This document shows positions 1 to 5,042 of a DNA stretch of 9,897 nt, in pieces. The DNA comes from Candidatus Bathyarchaeota archaeon. Its GTDB lineage: Archaea; Thermoproteota; Bathyarchaeia; TCS64; B23. How positions within the stretch are numbered: position 1 is the first letter of the stretch; every line of letters starts with the position of its first letter. The translations under genes were made by a program, and so were the position numbers. Under the pieces are notes generated by a model. It was not told where the DNA came from, ran no database searches, and saw only the letters and a program-made list of their open reading frames with translations. The stretch covers positions 1 through 9,897 of the forward strand of contig JAPDJB010000031.1 in NCBI GenBank assembly GCA_029259285.1. Direction: 5' to 3'.

Positions 1-1
1 C

Positions 2-103
2 ATAGAGAAGGCCATCAGGAAGAGGTTTCCAAGGGAGATAGCGGAGAAGAACATCGCCGCAGCCAGGAGGGGATATGAGGAGGTGGAGGTATATGAGCGG
101 TGA
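2..103 (+). CDS. porG: Pyruvate/2-oxoacid:ferredoxin oxidoreductase gamma subunit, C-terminal end (partial)
   Basis: The window opens inside a reading frame that ends at TGA 101-103 and leaves 33 residues. The tail contains AEKNIAAARRGYEEVEVY, which resembles the C-terminus of POR gamma subunits, where a conserved 'EKN..A...GY' helix closes the protein. The gamma subunit is the part of the cytoplasmic oxidoreductase that contributes to CoA binding and subunit contacts. The ferredoxin-like delta subunit gene starts inside its last codons (11-bp overlap with ATG 93), and the alpha-beta gene follows, giving the classical archaeal gamma-delta-alpha-beta order. The N-terminal bulk lies outside the window, so the identification rests on this short tail plus the context. 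Substrate (pyruvate or another 2-oxo acid) is inferred from the downstream subunits. Confidence 0.8.
   Translation: MEKAIRKRFPREIAEKNIAAARRGYEEVEVYER
81..90 (+). promoter_or_regulatory. Ribosome binding site of porD
   Basis: AGGTGGAGGT lies immediately before ATG 93 and inside the gamma subunit's coding end. The GGTGG core is 6 nt from the ATG and GGAGGT is 2 nt away. It supports the start at 93, although GGAGGGG at 66-72 would serve the alternative ATG at 75 about equally well. Confidence 0.5.
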
Positions 104-380
104 GAAGCATCCCCTCGGAATAAAGGGTTTAGTGGGACGCGGAGGCCTCCTCTCAGGAGGCGGCGGAGTAGGAGGCATGTACGTCGGCGACTGGAGGGTC
201 TTCACCCCCAAGATCGACTATGAGAAATGCACAAAGTGCTGGCTCTGCGTCGCCTACTGCCCCGAGGCCGCCCTATCCAAGGGTGAGGAGGGACCCCAGC
301 TGGATCCCAGGTTCTGTAAGGGATGTGGAGTCTGCGCCAATGAGTGTCCAGTTAAGGCGATTGAGATGGTGAGGGAGTGA
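93..380 (+). CDS. porD: POR delta subunit, 2x[4Fe-4S] ferredoxin-type
   Basis: A 95-residue protein with two complete [4Fe-4S] cluster motifs: CTKCWLCVAYCP (Cys46, 49, 52, 56) and CKGCGVCANECP (Cys75, 78, 81, 85). This is the electron-transfer subunit that carries electrons from the thiamine-diphosphate site of pyruvate:ferredoxin oxidoreductase to external ferredoxin. The N-terminal stretch starting MSGEKHPLG and the Gly-rich segment at residues 15-28 are like those of archaeal POR delta subunits rather than free ferredoxins. I chose ATG 93 over the in-frame ATG 75 because 93 gives the family-like N-terminus and a short overlap with the gamma stop; both ATGs have purine-rich sequence upstream, so the RBS does not decide alone. 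The alpha-beta gene starts 6 nt after its stop, so translation is probably coupled. Confidence 0.92.
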   Translation: MSGEKHPLGIKGLVGRGGLLSGGGGVGGMYVGDWRVFTPKIDYEKCTKCWLCVAYCPEAALSKGEEGPQLDPRFCKGCGVCANECPVKAIEMVRE

Positions 381-386
381 GGAGAT

Positions 387-2492
387 ATGCCGGAAGTAGA
401 TGTTATGCCTGGAAATAAGGCGGTCGCCTACGGCGTTAAGCTCTCAAGGGTTAAGGGGATAGCCCTCTTCCCCATCACGCCCCAGACGACCATCGTCGAG
501 TATCTCGCAGACTTCATAGCAAACGGCGAGTTGGAGGCCGAGTATATCCACGCCGAGGGGGAGCACACAGCCATGGCGGTAGCCATCGGCCTCTCCCTCT
601 CCGGCGTGAGAGCCTTCACGGCGACGAACAGCCAGGGCCTCGCCTATATGCACGAGTGCGTCGCCCAGGCTCCGGCCTACAGGACGCCGCTGCTTATGGC
701 GATAGCCAACAGAACCCTAGGATGGTTCTGGTCAATCCAGCCCGACTACTCGGATGTGATGCCTGAGCTAAACCTCGGCTGGATGATACAGTTCGTTGAG
801 AGTAACCAGGAGTGCCTCGACACGGTCATACAGCTCTACAAGATAGCTGAGGATAGGCGGGTTCTGCTGCCGGCGATGCTCTGCCTCGACGGCTTCTACC
901 TCTCCTACTCAAATGAGCGGGTTGAGATACCCGATCAGGAAGATGTCGACGACTTCCTACCGCCCTATGAGCCTAAGCACGCCGTGGATCCAACCGTCAG
1001 CGACTTCGCCCCTGGAGCTGGTCTCCCACCGCCCCTCCACACAACCTACCGTAGAATCTATGAGGAGATACTCAACGACGCCAAGGAGGTCATTAAGGAG
1101 GTCAACGAGGACTTTGGGAAGCACTTCGGCAGAACCTATGGAAACGGCCTCATAGAGGAGTATAGATGCGAGGACGTCGACGCCATCCTCGTCACCATGG
1201 GCTCCATGACGACGGCTGCGAGGAGGGCCATCGACGAGCTCCAGGCTGATGGACATAGAATCGGGTTGGTGAGGGTGAAGACGATGAGACCTTTCCCCTC
1301 CGAGGAGTTTAGGAGGCTGGCTGAGGATGTTGAGGCTATAGGCGTCGTCGATAGGATGGTTCTCCACGGAACGGGCGGTGGAGGCCTCGGCGCAGACATG
1401 AAGTCAGCTCTCTACTCCATGGAGGATAGACCGCTGATCATAAACTTCATCGCAGGCATGGGTGGCGACGATATCTCCACCATGGACTTTAGGAAGATGG
1501 GTGAGCGGGTTCTCAAGGCCGTTGAGAGGGGTCGCGTCGAGAGGGAGGTTGAATACATAGAGCATCCCTTCAAACCCGCCGGCAGGCTGGTTCCCCTCAA
1601 GGAGAAGAGGGTTATCTATCCAGGCAGTGGAGGATGCACCGGCTGTGGAGCCAGCATCATCCTGAGGCATGTGCTCGACGTTCTCGGGCCCAGCACGGTG
1701 GTCGTCGATCCCCCGAACTGCGCCGGTGTAAACTATAGTTCCGTCGTCGGAGTTCCATGGATACTCGCTAACTACGCCGCGACAGCCGGCTATCAGACAG
1801 GCCTCTATAGGGGCTATAAGTTGAAGGGTAAGGCCGATAAGATCCATGTCGTCAGCTTCGCTGGCGACGGTGGAACCGTCGACATAGGCCTTCAAGCCCT
1901 CTCCGGCGCCGCTGAGAGGGGTGAATCCATAATCTGGATATGCTATGACAACGAGGCTTACATGAATACGGGGATTCAGCGCAGCGGCTCGACGCCCCTC
2001 TATGCGAGGACGACGACAACGCCCGCTGGGAGGCTCTGGAGGGGTAAGCGTGAGAGGCCTAAGAACGTTCCCCTAATCATGGCGGCCCATGGAATACCCT
2101 ATGTGGCTACGGCCTCCATAGCTTTCATACCGGATCTGAGGCGTAAGGTCAAGAGGGCAGCCGAGATCACATCGGCGGGTAAGGGGTTGGCCTACATCCA
2201 CATCCAGGCTCCATGTCCAACGGGATGGTATTATCCGCCGGAGAAGACGGTTGAGGTGGCGAGGCTGGCTGTTCTAACCGGAGCATGGCCCCTCATCGAG
2301 ATCGAGGAGGGGAGGGTGAAGCTGAACATCAAGCCGAAGAAGCTGAGGCCGATAAAGGAGTATCTAAGGCTTCAGGGCCGGTTCAGGCATCTAACCGATG
2401 AGCAGATAGAGGAGATTCAGCAGTGGGTCAACGAGAGCTGGGAGAGCTGGCTGAAGCTGGAGGAGATGGGGAAGCTCCCCTGGTATAGGTAG
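387..2492 (+). CDS. porAB: Fused alpha-beta subunit of pyruvate/2-oxoacid:ferredoxin oxidoreductase
   Basis: This 701-residue protein joins two POR subunits that are normally separate. Residues 1 to about 400 are alpha: FPITP (28-32; Thr31), HAEGEH (55-60), NSQGLAYMHE (81-90) and Arg109 in ANRTL, which by position should be the pyruvate-carboxylate-binding arginine. Residues about 410-701 are beta: Cys417/Cys420 in GCTGCGA, Cys445 and Cys610 (four ligands of a [4Fe-4S] cluster), the thiamine-diphosphate motif GDGGTVDIGLQALSGA from 493, then DNEAYMNTGIQRSGSTP (521-537), strongly POR-like. The join near 400-412 has no stop and no in-frame ATG or GTG suggesting a separate beta start. It would catalyse reversible, CoA-dependent oxidative decarboxylation of pyruvate with ferredoxin in the cytoplasm. 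GAGGAG (379-384) precedes ATG 387. Just after Arg109 the sequence LGWFWSIQPDYSDVMPEL differs from the usual POR segment, so substrate preference could differ. Confidence 0.93.
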   Translation: MPEVDVMPGNKAVAYGVKLSRVKGIALFPITPQTTIVEYLADFIANGELEAEYIHAEGEHTAMAVAIGLSLSGVRAFTATNSQGLAYMHECVAQAPAYRTPLLMAIANRTLGWFWSIQPDYSDVMPELNLGWMIQFVESNQECLDTVIQLYKIAEDRRVLLPAMLCLDGFYLSYSNERVEIPDQEDVDDFLPPYEPKHAVDPTVSDFAPGAGLPPPLHTTYRRIYEEILNDAKEVIKEVNEDFGKHFGRTYGNGLIEEYRCEDVDAILVTMGSMTTAARRAIDELQADGHRIGLVRVKTMRPFPSEEFRRLAEDVEAIGVVDRMVLHGTGGGGLGADMKSALYSMEDRPLIINFIAGMGGDDISTMDFRKMGERVLKAVERGRVEREVEYIEHPFKPAGRLVPLKEKRVIYPGSGGCTGCGASIILRHVLDVLGPSTVVVDPPNCAGVNYSSVVGVPWILANYAATAGYQTGLYRGYKLKGKADKIHVVSFAGDGGTVDIGLQALSGAAERGESIIWICYDNEAYMNTGIQRSGSTPLYARTTTTPAGRLWRGKRERPKNVPLIMAAHGIPYVATASIAFIPDLRRKVKRAAEITSAGKGLAYIHIQAPCPTGWYYPPEKTVEVARLAVLTGAWPLIEIEEGRVKLNIKPKKLRPIKEYLRLQGRFRHLTDEQIEEIQQWVNESWESWLKLEEMGKLPWYR

Positions 2493-2498
2493 CCCCCA

Positions 2499-2522
2499 AT
2501 TTTTCACAACCATTTTAGGTTG
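2499..2522 (+). terminator. T-rich stretch and small hairpin after the POR operon
   Basis: AATTTTT at 2498-2504, just after the POR stop, resembles the oligo-T signals at which archaeal transcription ends. It is followed by CAACC (2507-2511), the loop ATTTTA, and GGTTG (2518-2522), a 5-bp hairpin. The U-run precedes the hairpin, so it is not a bacterial-type terminator. The ATTTTAGG stretch could alternatively be a weak TATA element for the next gene. Confidence 0.35.
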
Positions 2523-2549
2523 ATAGGCCGATTCTCTTAGGGTGATCCC

Positions 2550-3617
2550 TTGCCGAGGAGGATCACAGCTGAGGATGTGGAGGCCCTCGCCCTCGGCGGA
2601 GCCATCCTCGGAGGCGGTGGGGGAGGCTCCCCTGAAGGTGGGCGGAGGAAGGGTCTCTTAGCGCTGGAGATCGGTGATATATGGCTCTATCAACCCGATG
2701 AGCTGCCTGAGGATGCCATCGTCGCCACAATAGTCGCCCTCTGGGCTCCCACGCGGAGGAGCCGTATGAAGCCCAGCGGCTTCATCAGGGCGGCTCAGCT
2801 CCTATGGGAGTCGGGCATAGAGTTTGAGGGCGTTATAGCGGCGGAGAACGGTGGATATAACAGCTTCGGAGGATGGCTTCCGGCTGCGGCGCTGGAGCTC
2901 CCCGTCGTCGACGCCCCATGCGATGGGAGAGCCCACCCAACAGCCGTGATGGGGAGTATGGGTCTACATAGATTGGAGGATTATAGGTCTGTGAAGGCCA
3001 TCGTAGCGGAGGGCGTTGAGGTCGTCGCCTGGGGCTCCGTGGAGGCCACCAGCAGGGTGGCACGGCTCATCGCATCGGAGCGGGGTATGGTAGCCATGGC
3101 GAGAGACCCCGTGGCGCTGAGCTACGCCGTTGAACATGGGGCTCCAGGGGCGGTTTCAAAGGCCTTAGAGCTTGGCCACCGCCTCTTGAAGGCATTGAGG
3201 GAGGGGGCGGAGAGGGCTGTCAGGGCGGCGATGGAGCATCTCGGAGGCTCCATCCTCTGCCGTGGAAGGGTTGTGATGAAGCGTCTGGAGACCCGTGGAG
3301 GCTTCGACGTCGGCCTGCTGGAGGTTGAGGCGGAGGGGGAGAAGTATGAGTTGACCTTCCTCAACGAGTATATGACCCTGGAGCGTGGAGGACGCAGGTT
3401 AGCCACCTTCCCAGACCTAATCTCAACCTTCGACGATGAGGGGAGACCCATAACCTCAGCCGCCGTCGAAGAGGGCGATGAGGTCTACGTCACCATCGTC
3501 CCGAGGGAGAGGATACCCATCGGAGATGGGCTTCGATACCCCGATGTCTACAGGCCGGTGGAGGAGGCGGTGGGTAAGGCGATGATCAAGCATCTAAAGG
3601 GATTCCTCATCGAGTAG
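2550..3617 (+). CDS. DUF917-family protein
   Basis: A 355-residue protein that fits DUF917: an N-terminal ITAEDVEALALGGAILGGGGGG (residues 5-26), a middle AENGGYNSFGGWLPAAALELPVVDA (98-122) followed by DGRAHP (125-130), and a C-terminal swivel-like region with FPDLISTFDDEGRPI (287-301). To my knowledge the experimentally assigned member of this family is an S-methyl thiohydantoin desulfurase, and members often sit near hydantoin or N-acyl amino acid catabolism genes; the reaction of this protein cannot be read from sequence. The start is TTG 2550, chosen because the family motif begins almost at once and GGTGAT (2541-2546) resembles a Shine-Dalgarno element. It starts 57 nt after the fused POR gene on the same strand, separated by a T-rich stretch, so it is probably its own transcription unit. 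It converges on eL33 with 3 bp between stop codons. Confidence 0.85.
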   Translation: MPRRITAEDVEALALGGAILGGGGGGSPEGGRRKGLLALEIGDIWLYQPDELPEDAIVATIVALWAPTRRSRMKPSGFIRAAQLLWESGIEFEGVIAAENGGYNSFGGWLPAAALELPVVDAPCDGRAHPTAVMGSMGLHRLEDYRSVKAIVAEGVEVVAWGSVEATSRVARLIASERGMVAMARDPVALSYAVEHGAPGAVSKALELGHRLLKALREGAERAVRAAMEHLGGSILCRGRVVMKRLETRGGFDVGLLEVEAEGEKYELTFLNEYMTLERGGRRLATFPDLISTFDDEGRPITSAAVEEGDEVYVTIVPRERIPIGDGLRYPDVYRPVEEAVGKAMIKHLKGFLIE

Positions 3618-3620
3618 CCT

Positions 3621-3899
3621 CTAGGCTCCCCCTCTTTTATACAGCCTAACGCGGCTTCCCAGGGCCTGCCCAGGGACTCCCCGCTCAAATCTCACCCTTA
3701 AAACCCCTCTACGGCCATGCAGCGATAAGACCTTACCCCTGATCCTCGGCTCATCAGCAGGCCAGCCAACCCTCCACCCTATTAGGCTTCCAGCCATCTT
3801 CGGCTCTATGCCCAGGGGTCTTATGAGGCACTCCTTCGGCCTCTGGGTTTTAGGGCCGATCCTATAGTTGACTATCACCCCCTCCAACATCTCGGGCAT
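3621..3899 (-). CDS. rpl35ae: Large-subunit ribosomal protein eL33 (L35Ae)
   Basis: A 92-residue basic protein with the L35Ae signature in order: NYRIGPKTQRPKECLI (11-26), IGWRVGW (40-46), IRGKVLSLHGRRGVLRVRF (53-71) and GVPGQALGSRVRLY (74-87). It is a small beta-barrel protein of the 50S subunit, found in eukaryotes and patchily in archaea, mainly Thermoproteota/Korarchaeota relatives and Thermococcales, which supports the archaeal assignment. I chose ATG 3899 rather than the longer ORF from 3995: GGTGGAG lies 3 nt upstream, the resulting length suits the family, and the 32 extra residues would be low-complexity Ser/Arg/Gly sequence with no family counterpart. It stands apart from other ribosomal genes. 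The region upstream holds a hairpin and is treated separately. Confidence 0.93.
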   Translation of the reverse strand: MPEMLEGVIVNYRIGPKTQRPKECLIRPLGIEPKMAGSLIGWRVGWPADEPRIRGKVLSLHGRRGVLRVRFERGVPGQALGSRVRLYKRGGA

Positions 3900-3902
3900 A
3901 GG

Positions 3903-3909
3903 CTCCACC
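3903..3909 (-). promoter_or_regulatory. Ribosome binding site deciding the eL33 start
   Basis: On the minus strand GGTGGAG lies 3 nt before ATG 3899 (within GAGGGGTGGAGCCT). It is a strong Shine-Dalgarno match and is the main sequence reason for rejecting the 32-residue longer start at 3995. Confidence 0.65.
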
Positions 3910-3960
3910 CCTCTACTTTGGACCCTTAGCTGGACACCTTGGATCCTTCGTCCTCCCCTG

Positions 3961-3989
3961 GATGCTGCAGATGATGTATCTGACGCATC
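3961..3989 (-). other. Hairpin in the presumed 5' leader of eL33
   Basis: On the plus strand GATGC-TG-CAGAT (3961-3972) pairs with ATCTG-AC-GCATC (3978-3989): 10 of 12 positions are Watson-Crick, with a 2x2 internal loop and a 5-nt apical loop. It lies about 60-90 nt upstream of the eL33 ATG on the minus strand. It could be a leader structure or a chance inverted repeat; no protein-binding role can be shown from the sequence. The rest of 3900-4070 shows no gene that I can support. Confidence 0.4.
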
Positions 3990-4045
3990 TCCCATGCTTA
4001 TCCGTGTGATAGTTGGGGAGGATGGGGCATCGCTGACTCATCAAG

Positions 4046-4054
4046 GATTAAATG
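4046..4054 (-). promoter_or_regulatory. Possible TATA element upstream of eL33
   Basis: On the minus strand CATTTAATC is the most A+T-rich short patch between the eL33 leader and the upstream gene's terminator. If used, transcription would begin near 4024 and leave a leader of roughly 125 nt. The match to the archaeal TATA consensus is weak and no BRE is obvious. Confidence 0.25.
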
Positions 4055-4070
4055 CTTGGGGAGGTGAGGG

Positions 4071-4075
4071 AAAAA
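4071..4075 (-). terminator. Oligo-T terminator after the coiled-coil gene
   Basis: On the minus strand, 35-40 nt beyond the stop of the coiled-coil gene, a run of five T (AAAAA on the plus strand) occurs in an A+T-rich patch, compatible with archaeal U-run termination. It also marks the lower edge of the A+T-rich segment. Confidence 0.35.
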
Positions 4076-4110
4076 CCTTTTGGATAACGATTTTCCTAAG
4101 ATAAAGCTTT

Positions 4111-4761
4111 TCATGAGGAAATGTAGGCTTCAATTTCAAGTCTCCATTTTTCTATGTTCGCTGCAACAACTCGGATATAGAAGTTTCCAGGACCTTGATA
4201 GATGTATGTCTCATCTGATTTGCTGGGCCCCTCTGCGGTAATGCTTTCAACATAAAATATGTCTTCTCCTTCAGGGTAAACGTAAAAACTAAAGGCAGCC
4301 CACTCACCACCTTCATAGGACCACTTAATCCGCCAGTTACTTGATGGAACATAAAATAATTCTGTGGTTTTCTCGGCTGCGCCTGTAAAGTTGATTATAC
4401 TATTCCACTCACCCTTCTTAAGTGGAGGAATTAGTTTTTCAAGTTCTTCTATTTGTGATTGGAGCTCCGAAATTTGAGAGTCTTTTGTTTTAAGTAGATT
4501 TGTAAGGTGAGATATTTCTCCATTTTTCTCGTTAATTGTGCTCTTTAACGTTGATATTTGACTTTTTAATTCTCCAATTTGAGATTCTAAGCTCGTTATT
4601 TGACTATCTTTTTCATGTAGTTGGTTTTGAAGCGTGCTTATTTCTTTCCTTAATTCTGTAACTGAACTTTTCGGAGTGAAAATGGAGGAAGCAAAGCCTA
4701 AAACAAAGCCGAGAATGAGGCCCACGGCAATCATCTTGAAATCTATCTGACTCATTTTCAC
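4111..4761 (-). CDS. Membrane-anchored coiled-coil protein with C-terminal beta-rich domain
   Basis: I do not recognise a named family. The 216 residues show three parts. Residues 9-27 form one hydrophobic helix (MIAVGLILGFVLGFASSIF), probably a signal anchor. Residues 34-113 are a regular two-stranded-type coiled coil: Ile/Leu at positions 41, 48, 55 and on every seventh residue to 111, with Leu at 44, 58, 65, 72, 86, 100, 107 and Lys at 51, 79, 93. Residues about 117-214 are aromatic-rich and beta-like (FYVPSSNWRIKWSYEGGEW, GPGNFYIRVVAANIEKWRL). The topology suggests a cell-surface or extracytoplasmic stalked domain. The start is GTG 4761, with GGAG 6 nt upstream; ATG 4755 is the alternative. 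The gene is visibly A+T-rich and uses AT-ending codons, unlike its neighbours, suggesting different ancestry. It seems monocistronic. Confidence 0.8.
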   Translation of the reverse strand: MKMSQIDFKMIAVGLILGFVLGFASSIFTPKSSVTELRKEISTLQNQLHEKDSQITSLESQIGELKSQISTLKSTINEKNGEISHLTNLLKTKDSQISELQSQIEELEKLIPPLKKGEWNSIINFTGAAEKTTELFYVPSSNWRIKWSYEGGEWAAFSFYVYPEGEDIFYVESITAEGPSKSDETYIYQGPGNFYIRVVAANIEKWRLEIEAYISS

Positions 4762-4804
4762 TCATCTCTCCGTCTTAAGTTTCATAAGAATCTTTATTTG
4801 TTTT

Positions 4805-4878
4805 AGGGGTGGAGATTGCATCGGGGGCTTGAGTGATGACCAAGCGGTCACCATCGATGCGAATCTCCACTTTCCCCT
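4805..4878. repeat. 74-bp imperfect inverted repeat / long hairpin
   Basis: GTGGAGATT-GCATCG (4809-4823) pairs with CGATGC-G-AATCTCCAC (4855-4870): 15 bp with a single bulged G at 4861. Outside it AGGG (4805-4808) can pair with CCCT (4875-4878) across a 4-nt bulge. The 31-nt interior has two mutually exclusive small stems, GCTTG/CAAGC (4827-4831/4841-4845) and TGACC/GGTCA (4837-4841/4846-4850). It lies upstream of the coiled-coil gene and at the point where the recombinase-like ORF loses similarity. No flanking target-site duplication is visible. It may be a miniature inverted-repeat element, a structured RNA, or a regulatory palindrome; the sequence does not decide. Confidence 0.6.
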
Positions 4879-4985
4879 CCCGCAACGGGAAGCTCCAAAA
4901 ACCGCCTAAAAGCAGAAACATAATGCCTCCTCGTCCCCTCAGCCTTCCCCTCTAACTCCAACAGCCAAACATCAAAAGCCCTCAT
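4848..4985 (-). pseudogene. Relic of a tyrosine recombinase, N-terminal core-binding domain only
   Basis: A 45-residue minus-strand ORF (ATG 4985, TGA 4848) too short for usual gene callers. Residues 4-31 follow the pattern of the SAM-like N-terminal domain of XerA/phage-type tyrosine recombinases: F4, W7-L8, LEGKAEGT (11-18), R20, Y22, then SAFRRFLE (24-31), that is 'L.gks.gT.r.Y...l..Fl'. Similarity ends around residue 33, seven codons before the 74-bp inverted repeat, and the remaining residues are not family-like. The catalytic Arg/His/Arg/Tyr domain is absent from the window. The frame could begin earlier at GTG 5006, which lies about 27 nt from a good TATA box. I infer a decayed or truncated integrase; a chance resemblance of a short ORF is the main alternative. 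Confidence 0.5.
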
Positions 4986-5028
4986 CACACTAAACCACCC
5001 CAACACAAAATAAATTCATTACGAAAAA

Positions 5029-5037
5029 CTATAAAAG
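5029..5037. promoter_or_regulatory. Archaeal TATA box
   Basis: CTATAAAAG on the plus strand, equally CTTTTATAG on the minus strand. Read on the minus strand it would start transcription near 5006, exactly at the GTG that opens the recombinase-like frame. Read on the plus strand, the preceding CGAAAAA resembles a BRE, and a transcript would run antisense to the small gene that begins at 5043. Orientation is uncertain. Confidence 0.5.
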
Positions 5038-5042
5038 AAGCC

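Noticed and set aside
1567..1640. Separate beta-subunit start within the fused POR gene
   Set aside because: No in-frame ATG or GTG with an RBS lies near the alpha-beta junction, and the frame is continuous.
1404..1895. 163-codon minus-strand ORF inside the fused POR gene
   Set aside because: It lies opposite a well-conserved catalytic region, has no RBS or family-like motifs, and is explained by the G+C-rich codon pattern of the plus-strand gene. Other long antisense frames (957-1367, 8861-9295 and similar) are rejected for the same reason.
3900..3995. N-terminal extension of eL33 to 124 residues
   Set aside because: The extra residues are Ser/Gly/Arg-rich without family similarity, and a strong RBS precedes the internal ATG at 3899.
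3968..4036. C/D-box small RNA on the plus strand (ATGATGT, CTGA, GTGATAG, CTGA)
   Set aside because: The boxes deviate from RUGAUGA, the first C box and CTGA are only 2-3 nt apart, and the second pair is about 20 nt apart, so no sensible guide lengths result.
3868..4104. 78-codon plus-strand ORF across the eL33 start and leader
   Set aside because: It overlaps the eL33 start in antisense, has low-complexity content, no Shine-Dalgarno site and no recognisable domain.
4833..4839. Exact C-box sequence GTGATGA within the 74-bp hairpin
   Set aside because: No CTGA D box lies at a suitable distance and the sequence sits within an inverted repeat, so a C/D-box RNA is unsupported.
4071..5042. Flanking direct repeats as attachment sites of an integrated element
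   Set aside because: I compared the A+T-rich edges by eye and found only short A/T-run similarities, not a convincing direct repeat.
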